A stretch of 64,000 nucleotides of DNA from contig NZ_WQHX01000011.1 in the NCBI RefSeq assembly GCF_013035425.1, positions 1 through 64,000 on the forward strand, read 5' to 3'. The position numbers were made by a program, and so were the translations under genes. The notes beneath the pieces were generated by a model. It was not told the origin of the DNA, ran no database searches, and worked only from the letters and a program-made list of their open reading frames with translations. Origin of the DNA: Ruegeria arenilitoris (GTDB taxonomy: Bacteria; Pseudomonadota; Alphaproteobacteria; Rhodobacterales; Rhodobacteraceae). This document shows positions 16,996-23,441 of the stretch, piece by piece. Numbering within the stretch: position 1 is the stretch's first letter; the number at the start of each line of letters is the position of its first letter.

Positions 16996-17454
16996 TCAGT
17001 CGTCCACGACTGCAAATAGGGTCGGCACTGCAGGACAAGGTGCGAGATCGTTTCTTATTACATCTGACAGCCGCGTTTGATGAAGGAAAACATAGACGTG
17101 GGCACTTAGACTTTCCCACAACCGATTCGTTAGCGATTGTGCGCGGCTGCCTGAAGAACCGCCCGAAGCGCCAGCCCCTTTGTGCATAGCATCAACTGTC
17201 TCGTCGACCGCGGCAAGTATTTCGACCACACGAATGTCTGACGCTGGACGCGCCAGGCGGTATCCACCTCCGGGACCGCGTACCGATGCAACAAGATCTG
17301 CTCGCCGAAGTTTAACAAACAACTGCTCCAAATAAGGCAACGATATATCCTGGCGCTCGGAAATCTCACTCAAAGTGACCAACTGATCAGACGGTTGTAA
17401 GGCGATATCGGCAAGAGCGACCATTGCATAGCGACCTTTAGTCGAAAGCTTCAT
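16996..17454 (-). CDS. iscR: IscR, Rrf2-family regulator of the Fe-S operon (single-cysteine type)
   Basis: A 152-residue Rrf2 winged-helix repressor. The N-terminus MKLSTKGRYAMVALADIA and the LPYLEQLFVKLRRADLVASVRGPGGGYRL wing are classical IscR. The CX5CX5-7C cluster motif of E. coli IscR is absent: the equivalent loop reads HKGAGASGGSSGSRAQS. The only Cys is Cys140 in the C-terminal APCPAVPTLFAVVDD. This matches the type described for Rhodobacter sphaeroides IscR, which binds an Fe-S cluster without the three-Cys motif. It is the first gene of the operon, with a TTAGAA-N3-TTCTAA palindrome about 100 nt upstream. Confidence 0.93.
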   Translation of the reverse strand: MKLSTKGRYAMVALADIALQPSDQLVTLSEISERQDISLPYLEQLFVKLRRADLVASVRGPGGGYRLARPASDIRVVEILAAVDETVDAMHKGAGASGGSSGSRAQSLTNRLWESLSAHVYVFLHQTRLSDVIRNDLAPCPAVPTLFAVVDD

Positions 17455-17550
17455 ATCGTACCCTCGCGGTAAGATCAGTGCGAAAACATTGACGCCGCCG
17501 CAGCCAGTGCGTATCTCCGACTGACAGCGCTATTGCGCACAGTGAAATAA

Positions 17551-17565
17551 TTAGAACCGTTCTAA
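17551..17565. promoter_or_regulatory. Iron-Rhodo-box-like palindrome (IscR operator)
   Basis: TTAGAA-CCG-TTCTAA is a perfect 6-3-6 inverted repeat, 97 nt upstream of iscR and 66 nt upstream of the divergent hydrolase gene. It agrees with the Iron-Rhodo-box described in Rhodobacterales as the IscR-responsive element. It probably controls the iscR-suf operon and may also affect the hydrolase. Confidence 0.82.
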
Positions 17566-17631
17566 GGTGCCCGCGGATTACCGTCAAGCGTATCCCGGTG
17601 CCAACGAGAAAAAGACAGGACAAAAGCCCAT

Positions 17632-18285
17632 ATGCCCGAGGTGATTTTTCCCGGACCCGAAGGCCGCCTTGAAGGCCGCTACCACCCACAGAAGGAAAAA
17701 GACGCACCGATTGCGATTGTTCTGCACCCGCACCCACAATTTGGCGGGACCATGAACAACAAGGTGGTCTACAATTTGCACTACGCTTTTTACAACATGG
17801 GCTTTACCGTACTGCGGTTCAACTTCCGTGGCGTTGGGCGAAGCCAGGGGGAATATGACCAGGGCGTAGGCGAGTTGAGCGATGCCGCCTCAGCGTTGGA
17901 TTATCTTCAGTCCATGAACAACAACTCGAAACATTGCTGGGTTGCCGGCTTCTCGTTTGGTGCGTGGATTGGAATGCAGCTATTGATGCGCCGACCAGAA
18001 ATTACCGGATTTATCAGTGTGTCGCCGCCTGCCAATATGTATGACTTTTCGTTTTTGGCGCCCTGCCCATCCTCGGGCTTGATAATCAATGGTTCTGCGG
18101 ACCGTGTAGCCCCACCTGCCGATACGACGGCCTTGGTGAATAAACTGCACGAACAGAAAGGCATCACTATCACTCATAACGAGGTGGCAGGTGCTGACCA
18201 TTTCTTTCAGGATCGCCACATGGACACTTTGATTACCGAGGTGACCGAATACGTGAAACGCAGGCTGACTGAGAATACACGCTAA
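17632..18285 (+). CDS. Alpha/beta hydrolase (dienelactone-hydrolase/acyl-esterase-like)
   Basis: A 217-residue cytosolic alpha/beta hydrolase. It opens with FPGPEGRLEGRYHP and the oxyanion loop HPHPQFGGTMNNKVV, then FNFRGVGRSQGEYDQG. The nucleophile elbow is AGFSFGAWIG (Ser of GFSFG), the acid is probably the Asp in NGSADRVAPP, and the His is in AGADHFFQ. This 'HPHP..GGTM.NKVV' subtype is widespread, and its substrate is unknown. Its TAA overlaps the ATG of the next small gene by one base. It is divergent from iscR. Confidence 0.85.
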   Translation: MPEVIFPGPEGRLEGRYHPQKEKDAPIAIVLHPHPQFGGTMNNKVVYNLHYAFYNMGFTVLRFNFRGVGRSQGEYDQGVGELSDAASALDYLQSMNNNSKHCWVAGFSFGAWIGMQLLMRRPEITGFISVSPPANMYDFSFLAPCPSSGLIINGSADRVAPPADTTALVNKLHEQKGITITHNEVAGADHFFQDRHMDTLITEVTEYVKRRLTENTR

Positions 18286-18530
18286 TGTCAGACACCATTA
18301 CCACATTGGCAGCAAAATTGGCCGAAGACACCATGAAGGTAATGGATGAAACCGGCGAAGACCGTTTCTTTGTCGAGGTCGGAGAAGTTTTGGCCGCCGC
18401 GTCGCAAACTTTGGAGGAGGCCTTTTTAACGGAAATCCGTGTCCGTATGGCTGAACGCAAAGCTCGGCAGTTCGTAGTTAAACGACTGACAGAGCATAGG
18501 TCGCGACTTAAGGCGATCGAGAAGCAATAA
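18285..18530 (+). CDS. Small helical protein of unknown function
   Basis: An 81-residue charged, helical protein (DTITTLAAKLAEDTMKVMDETGEDRFFVEVGEVLAAASQ opening, with TEIRVRMAERKARQFVVKRL near the end). No signal peptide, membrane segment or metal motif is seen. It starts at the TAATG junction with the hydrolase gene and is followed directly by a terminator, so the two form a two-gene operon. Not recognised as any characterised family. Confidence 0.7.
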   Translation: MSDTITTLAAKLAEDTMKVMDETGEDRFFVEVGEVLAAASQTLEEAFLTEIRVRMAERKARQFVVKRLTEHRSRLKAIEKQ

Positions 18531-18551
18531 TTGCCAGTATAACTGAACCGC

Positions 18552-18580
18552 AAAAAGGAGCTAAAAAGCTCCTTTTTTAT
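18552..18580 (+). terminator. Rho-independent terminator after the hydrolase operon
   Basis: AAAAAGGAGCT and AGCTCCTTTTTT form an 11-bp stem around a short A-rich loop and end in a T run, 22 nt after the stop codon. Confidence 0.9.
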
Positions 18581-19005
18581 TGTCTGCCAATATAGGGCAA
18601 AACCCGAACACGTATTTTCGATCTAAAGCTCTGGCCCGAGCAATTATTGACGAAAAACTCACCGAAAAGTCGTTAGAGTCGAGATCGCGGTGACGAATTC
18701 TACAAAACAAGCCATTCAAGAATTCAATAGATAATCATTAACGAACGACTGCTTTACAACGCTCTCTCTTTAGATATTGGCTGTCCAACTTTCTTGGTTC
18801 AATGAAACTACTCGACGGAAACCAGTCAATTCCTTCTTGTTTGCCTTCACTATGGGTATCGCCGGTTTCATTTCCAGTATGCCACCTACCCTGTCAATGT
18901 GACCCTTTTCGGATATCTCTGGCAATTGATCGCGGGTAGGGGCTGGAAACTTTGTCCGTGCCGCGTTATGCGCCCGTCAACTTCCCGTTCAAAGGCATAC
19001 CTCTC
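18581..19005 (+). other. Intergenic region upstream of typA
   Basis: About 425 bp with no convincing gene. An in-frame ATG at 18952 would extend TypA by 18 unconserved residues. No riboswitch or strong palindrome was recognised. It presumably holds the typA promoter. Confidence 0.4.
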
Positions 19006-20823
19006 ATGGACCTGCGTAATATCGCGATCATCGCCCACGTCGACCACGGCAAAACAACTCTTGTGGACGAACTGCTCAAACAGTCCGGAGCATTCCGGGA
19101 AAATCAGGCTGTCGCTGAACGTGCAATGGACAGCAATGACCTGGAGCGCGAGCGCGGCATAACGATTTTGGCCAAAGCAACGTCAGTGGAATGGAAAGGT
19201 ACGCGCATCAACATCGTTGACACCCCGGGTCACGCGGATTTCGGCGGCGAGGTCGAACGTATCCTTAGCATGGTGGACGGTGTTGTGCTCCTGGTAGACG
19301 CCGCCGAGGGGCCGATGCCGCAAACCAAGTTTGTAACGTCAAAAGCCCTCGCCCTCGGACTTCGCCCAATCGTTGTGCTGAACAAAGTCGACAAACCCGA
19401 TGCCGAACCAGATCGCGCATTGGACGAGTGCTTTGACTTGTTCGCAAATCTGGGCGCAGACGATGATCAGCTGGACTTTCCGGCAATGTACGCTTCGGGT
19501 AGGTCCGGTTGGGCTGATATGGACCTTGACGGACCGCGCAAGGATTTGACCGCCTTGTTTGACCTAATTGTCGACCACGTTCCAGCGCCCCAGCAAGCAT
19601 CGCATAAGGACGAACCCTTTCGCATGTTGGCGACCACTCTGGGCAGTGACCCCTTTATTGGCCGAATTCTGACTGGTCGCGTAGAAAGCGGCACTCTCAA
19701 AGCTGGCGACAGCCTTAAAGCACTTAGCCGCGATGGAACTCTGATAGAGAATTTTCGCGCTTCCAAAATTTTGGCGTTCAGGGGCCTCAGCCAGCAGGCC
19801 ATCGACTTAGCTGAGGCGGGTGACATTGTAACCATTGCTGGGATGAGCAAGGCTACAGTGGCTGACTCCCTTGTTGCACCTCAGGTTGACGAGTCCCTAC
19901 CCGCCCAGCCGATCGATCCCCCGACCATATCCGTCACTTTTGGCATCAATGACTCACCTCTGGCCGGGCGCGACGGCAAGAAAGTGCAATCTAGGGTAAT
20001 TCGCGACAGGTTAATTAAAGAAGCTGAATCCAACGTGGCCATTCGAATAACGGATACCCCCGGCGGAGAGGCCTTCGAAGTTGCGGGCCGCGGCGAACTT
20101 CAGATGGGTGTATTGATTGAGAACATGCGCCGCGAAGGATTTGAGCTTAGCATTTCGCGCCCTCAAGTTCTGTTTCGTGAGGAAAACGGGCAGCGCTTGG
20201 AGCCGATCGAAGAAGTTACTATCGACGTTGATGACGAATATTCTGGCGCCGTGATCGAAAAAATAACTGGGGCCCGGAAAGGAGAGCTGGCCGAAATGCG
20301 ACCGGCTGGTGCTGGCAAAACCCGGATTATTGCGCTGGTGCCATCACGTGGTTTGATCGGATACCACGGGGAGTTCCTGACGGACACCCGCGGAACAGGC
20401 GTTCTGAACCGCGTTTTTCACGGATGGGCACCACACAAGGGGCCTATTCCGGGGCGACGTGCCGGTGTTTTGATCTCAATGGAGAAAGGACAAGCCGTAG
20501 CTTACGCTCTTTGGAACCTAGAAGAACGTGGCAGAATGTTCGTCGGGCCGCAAACCGAGGTCTATCAAGGCATGGTGATAGGTGAGCATTCCCGGGAGAA
20601 TGATCTTGAAGTAAACCCACTTAAGGGCAAAAAACTGACCAATGTCCGGGCCAGCGGTTCAGATGATGCAGTGCGCCTGACACCGCACATCCAGTTCTCG
20701 CTGGAGGAAGCCATTGCATATATTGATGACGATGAATTGGTCGAAGTCACTCCAAATGCGGTTCGTCTGCGCAAAAGATTTTTGGATCCGCACGAACGAA
20801 AACGCATGTCCAAGGCGGTGTAG
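19006..20823 (+). CDS. typA: TypA/BipA ribosome-binding GTPase
   Basis: A 605-residue translational GTPase of the EF-G/LepA superfamily that associates with ribosomes under stress and in 50S assembly. The start at MDLRNIAIIAHVDHGKTTL is chosen from the family length. G1 is AHVDHGKTT, G2 is in ERERGITI, G3 is DTPGHADFGGE and G4 is LNKVDKPDA. Domain II, the EF-G III- and V-like domains and the TypA-specific C-terminal domain (GPQTEVYQGMVIGEH, GSDDAVRLTPHIQFSLEEAI) are complete. It is a monocistronic gene followed by a terminator. Confidence 0.96.
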   Translation: MDLRNIAIIAHVDHGKTTLVDELLKQSGAFRENQAVAERAMDSNDLERERGITILAKATSVEWKGTRINIVDTPGHADFGGEVERILSMVDGVVLLVDAAEGPMPQTKFVTSKALALGLRPIVVLNKVDKPDAEPDRALDECFDLFANLGADDDQLDFPAMYASGRSGWADMDLDGPRKDLTALFDLIVDHVPAPQQASHKDEPFRMLATTLGSDPFIGRILTGRVESGTLKAGDSLKALSRDGTLIENFRASKILAFRGLSQQAIDLAEAGDIVTIAGMSKATVADSLVAPQVDESLPAQPIDPPTISVTFGINDSPLAGRDGKKVQSRVIRDRLIKEAESNVAIRITDTPGGEAFEVAGRGELQMGVLIENMRREGFELSISRPQVLFREENGQRLEPIEEVTIDVDDEYSGAVIEKITGARKGELAEMRPAGAGKTRIIALVPSRGLIGYHGEFLTDTRGTGVLNRVFHGWAPHKGPIPGRRAGVLISMEKGQAVAYALWNLEERGRMFVGPQTEVYQGMVIGEHSRENDLEVNPLKGKKLTNVRASGSDDAVRLTPHIQFSLEEAIAYIDDDELVEVTPNAVRLRKRFLDPHERKRMSKAV

Positions 20824-20910
20824 ACTTGTTTCCAATCGGGCAACAGTGCCCTAATTGTGACATTTTTGCTTCCATTTGCAAGATTTACGATTTTCAAAAA
20901 TCGTTGCAAG

Positions 20911-20933
20911 CAAACAGCTTTCTGTTTGTTTTG
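20911..20933 (+). terminator. Terminator after typA
   Basis: CAAACAG-CTTT-CTGTTTG followed by TTTT. A second palindrome, ACGATTTT-CA-AAAATCGT (20887-20904), precedes it and may strengthen termination. Confidence 0.75.
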
Positions 20934-21030
20934 GTTGTATTTTTTTAATTTGAGTCAACTTTAATTCAATTGTCTCGATTGATCTCCGCCTTGCAATTCA
21001 GGCATCACAGGGGTGTAACTGCGGCCAAAA

Positions 21031-21051
21031 TGTGACCTTGATCACAATCAA
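21031..21051 (+). promoter_or_regulatory. Superposed CRP-type and FNR-type operators
   Basis: TGTGA-N6-TCACA (21031-21046) is a perfect CRP consensus. TTGAT-N4-ATCAA (21038-21051) is a perfect FNR/FnrL/Dnr consensus. They share bases 21038-21046. The FNR dyad centre (21044.5) lies about 37-41 nt before the start point expected from the TATAAG at 21069-21074, which is a class II activating position. The target is the repeat-protein gene at 21112. Confidence 0.75.
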
Positions 21052-21068
21052 ATCAAAGCCACACGGCT

Positions 21069-21074
21069 TATAAG
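21069..21074 (+). promoter_or_regulatory. Putative -10 element of the repeat-protein gene
   Basis: TATAAG lies about 24 nt after the centre of the CRP/FNR-type operator and 37 nt before the ATG. No good -35 is visible, as expected if an activator replaces it. Confidence 0.5.
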
Positions 21075-21111
21075 GCGAGCAAGTAATTAACGAGTTCTAA
21101 GGAGAAGCGCT

Positions 21112-22080
21112 ATGCGCATTAAGTCAAGTTTGTTATCTGCAGTATTTGTCTCTGCAGCTTTGCCCATGATGGCTCCGACTTCAGCCAGCGCTATGTGTAC
21201 GGTAGCCACGGCAAGGCAATCTGTTTCTACTAATACATTGTGTGCTTGTGATGTCGTAAGTTCACGCATGCTGAAATACATTCAGCGTCGCGCAGACTTT
21301 GAAAGCATCTTGGAACGCACACTCATCGAATGCCCTGCTTTCGCAGCTGTCTTGACCGACTTGCCGACAGCATCGATTGGCCTAGCTGAGCAACGTTCGG
21401 GAGATGGACCTGCTGATGAAAGTTCCGGACGCAGAAGTGGTTCGGGCGATGGTAGCCAAAGTGGCGAAAACAATTCTGCCGATGACAGCGATCCAAGTGA
21501 CGATAGCACGCAAGCCGGTCGCGACCCGAGCAGTGACCCAGACCCCAGAGGTGGTGGTAATCCATCCAACGATGGTGATCCTACTGACGACGGCGATCCT
21601 ACTGACGACGGCGATCCAACCGACGGCGGCGATCCTACTGACGGTGGAGATCCTACTGACGACGGCGATCCAAAGGATGGCGGTGACCCAACGGATGATG
21701 GTGATCCGAAAGATGATGGAGACCCTACGGACGATGGTGATCCTACTGACGATGGTGATCCGAAAGACAACAACGGTCACGGAAATGGCGACGAGGGCGA
21801 CTGTCAGGGAAGCGATTGCAGCGATGGCAGCAACCCCGCGAGAGAAAAGCGTGAGTTGGCCAGAACGCTCCGCGAATCTGCAAAAGAGCATCGAGAAGCT
21901 GCACGAGCGGCTCGCGAGGCCGGTAACTTAGACGATGCAAGATTGCAGCGGCAGCGAGCGAATGACCTGCAGGAACTGGCCGATCATTACAGAGATGCTG
22001 CCAGAGCAGAACGAGAAGCTGCTCGTGAAGCTAGAGGTGGTGGTCGCCAAGGGCGTTCCGAAGACGATATTGGAAGGTAA
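21112..22080 (+). CDS. Secreted acidic GDPTDD-repeat protein with a charged helical tail
   Basis: A 322-residue exported protein. An AAGGAG ribosome site precedes ATG 21112. The signal peptide (about residues 1-27) ends in PTSASA. A Cys-containing N-terminal segment (MCTVATARQSV, LCACDVV) leads to a Ser/Asp/Gly-rich linker. Residues 156-221 are eleven hexads of the type DP(T/K)D(D/G)G, followed by GDCQGSDCSDGS and an Arg/Glu/Ala-rich helix of about 75 residues likely to coil (REKRELARTLRESAKEHREAARAAREAG). The acidic repeats could bind calcium, but the spacing is not the RTX nonapeptide or a dockerin. Function unrecognised. The perfect FNR and CRP sites upstream suggest oxygen- or carbon-dependent expression. 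Repeat number may vary between strains. Confidence 0.8.
   Translation: MRIKSSLLSAVFVSAALPMMAPTSASAMCTVATARQSVSTNTLCACDVVSSRMLKYIQRRADFESILERTLIECPAFAAVLTDLPTASIGLAEQRSGDGPADESSGRRSGSGDGSQSGENNSADDSDPSDDSTQAGRDPSSDPDPRGGGNPSNDGDPTDDGDPTDDGDPTDGGDPTDGGDPTDDGDPKDGGDPTDDGDPKDDGDPTDDGDPTDDGDPKDNNGHGNGDEGDCQGSDCSDGSNPAREKRELARTLRESAKEHREAARAAREAGNLDDARLQRQRANDLQELADHYRDAARAEREAAREARGGGRQGRSEDDIGR
21577..21774 (+). repeat. Eleven tandem 18-bp repeats encoding DP(T/K)D(D/G)G
   Basis: In-frame 18-bp units of the type GATCC(T/A)ACTGACGACGGC, ten full and one variant (DPKDNN). Third-position differences between units indicate some age, while the block of near-identical units at 21577-21630 suggests more recent duplication or slippage. 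Confidence 0.9.
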
Positions 22081-22119
22081 CATTTAGGTCCGCGAGGACA
22101 TTACCTCTTCAACAACCAG

Positions 22120-22153
22120 AAAGGGCGGTACGCTTGCGCATCCGCCCTTTTTC
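22120..22153. terminator. Bidirectional terminator between the repeat-protein and LapG-like genes
   Basis: AAAGGGCGGA and TCCGCCCTTT pair over 9-10 bp around a 13-nt loop, with a T run on the plus side, between two convergent genes. Confidence 0.85.
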
Positions 22154-22176
22154 TTCGCTAAAATTTCGAGGAAAGC

Positions 22177-22800
22177 TCAACTACGACCGTAGACTCCCAC
22201 CCAATTGCGAGGTTGGTTGGGGTCCTGCATCCGCAAAAATAAATAGCGTGTCGCCGCCCAGGGTTTAATCCGATTTGTCAGGTTATCCAAAACCAGATCG
22301 CCTTGACTGGATCTGTATACCAGAACTGCATGTGCATTTCTGCGGGTATCCAGCACAGTAGCCAGCAAAAGTCTGCGTGGATCGATACCTGCTTTTATTA
22401 GATCTCGCTTCTTCAAAAGAGCAAAATCTTCGCAATCTCCACCCAAGGATGTGGGTAATGCCCAGAACTCACGCGTTTTATATTGAGATTGATCGGTGAC
22501 TTCCCTTGTCGAGCGGTTAACCCTGCTGTTGATTTGCTTCACTATCTTCAGTTCCTGACTGCTGGAAAGAGAAGACGAAGCTTTTTGCGCGCATGCCCAG
22601 GAATATTGACGGCAAAGCTGCTGAGCACCTGACGGTGGCGGTGAAGCAACCGCGCTCTGAATAAATGCTGTTCCAGTAGCCGACACCGGTGTCCCAAGTA
22701 GAAATGAGACGCTCAATAGAGCGGAAGCAGTTGCTGCACGCCCCATCAGGGTCCTTGCGCGCTTAATCAATGCGCTTAGTTTTTCGCCAACGGGTGTCAT
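22177..22800 (-). CDS. LapG-like transglutaminase-fold cysteine protease (periplasmic)
   Basis: A 207-residue exported protein of the bacterial transglutaminase-like cysteine proteinase family (LapG/DUF920). A hydrophobic signal (ASALLSVSFLLGTPVSATG) is followed by CRQYSWAC. The triad is visible as Cys in GGDCEDFALLK, His in RNAHAVLVYR and Asp in LVLDNLTN. Characterised LapG proteins cut the N-terminal retention module of surface adhesins under control of the c-di-GMP receptor LapD; neither LapD nor a LapA-type adhesin is in the window. It is convergent with the GDPTDD-repeat gene. That protein has no dialanine-type LapG retention module that I can see, so it is not an obvious substrate. Confidence 0.85.
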   Translation of the reverse strand: MTPVGEKLSALIKRARTLMGRAATASALLSVSFLLGTPVSATGTAFIQSAVASPPPSGAQQLCRQYSWACAQKASSSLSSSQELKIVKQINSRVNRSTREVTDQSQYKTREFWALPTSLGGDCEDFALLKKRDLIKAGIDPRRLLLATVLDTRRNAHAVLVYRSSQGDLVLDNLTNRIKPWAATRYLFLRMQDPNQPRNWVGVYGRS

Positions 22801-23152
22801 GCCTGTCCCTCAATCCTGTCGCTTCCAGTTGATTGGCGCGTATAAGGACCACTTACAGTCTTTCGGAAACTATCCGTAAACGGGGGCCTTTGCGCAATCT
22901 TCGTACAAGGTGACGGGGAAAAACGGCGGAAATTCGTCACTTTTGGTGGCCATTTGCGTTCAAGATAGTGGCAAGCCCAAACACAATTGTAGTGAAAGCA
23001 CAGACACAATCATCGATCTAATAAGGCGTAACCATTGGAATTTATTTTCTAATTTAGTGCCCTGAAAGCATACAACGCTATACTAGTCCCGGGCACTGCA
23101 AGTGGGTGTAAATGCTACCCGACCTGTTCGGACTACCGAGGTCGAGTGATTC
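22801..23152. other. Intergenic region upstream of the LapG-like gene
   Basis: About 350 bp. It contains an interrupted inverted repeat, AGTGCCC...GGGCACT (about 23056-23098), and a GACCTGTTCGGAC-like imperfect dyad near 23119. No convincing gene; a 70-codon minus ORF here overlaps the LapG-like start and looks random. It presumably holds the LapG-like promoter and the end of the alaS/DUF1330 transcript. Confidence 0.4.
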
Positions 23153-23440
23153 TTAATCAGTGAGCTCGACCACGACCAATTCGCGCTCACTGGCGCCACG
23201 CGCATGATCCAACGCCTTTTGGTATTCAGGTGAATTGTAACAGGCCACGGCTGCTTCCACTGAAGGAAACCGAGCTACCACATTGCGAGGACGATCTTTG
23301 CCTTCCAATTGAACGTAACGCGCATTTCGCGCAATGAACTCTCCGCCATGTGCCGCCAAAGCAGGTCCCGCGAGTTCCGCATATTTTCCATAGGCTTCTG
23401 CATCGGTCACGGTCACATGAGCAATCCAAAGTGCGGTCAT
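23153..23440 (-). CDS. DUF1330 protein (dimeric alpha-beta barrel)
   Basis: A 95-residue small cytosolic protein of the DUF1330 family: MTALWIAHVTVTDAEAYGKYAELAGPALAAHGGEFIARN, then FPSVEAAVACYNSPEYQKAL. The ferredoxin-like fold is known from structural genomics, but no activity is established. Its AGGAGG ribosome site is formed by the last Gly-Gly codons of alaS, whose stop lies 1 nt before the DUF1330 ATG. The gene is therefore likely translated from the alaS transcript. Confidence 0.9.
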   Translation of the reverse strand: MTALWIAHVTVTDAEAYGKYAELAGPALAAHGGEFIARNARYVQLEGKDRPRNVVARFPSVEAAVACYNSPEYQKALDHARGASERELVVVELTD

Positions 23441-23441
23441 T

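Noticed and set aside
16996..17454. IscR as a non-functional protein because the three cluster cysteines are missing
   Set aside because: The wHTH is intact, the single C-terminal Cys is in a conserved-looking context, and the upstream operator matches the Rhodobacter IscR type.
21282..21773. Minus-strand Ser/Gly/Pro-rich ORF (GSPSSVGSP repeats) opposite the GDPTDD repeats
   Set aside because: It is the reverse complement of the 18-bp repeat block. It has no ribosome site and mirrors the plus-strand repeat exactly.
21577..21774. CRISPR-like regular repeats
   Set aside because: The units are contiguous, in frame and spacerless, inside a coding sequence with a signal peptide and an upstream promoter.
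22177..22800. LapG-like protease acting on the neighbouring GDPTDD-repeat protein
   Set aside because: The genes are convergent with a terminator between them, and the repeat protein shows no adhesin retention module with a dialanine cleavage site.
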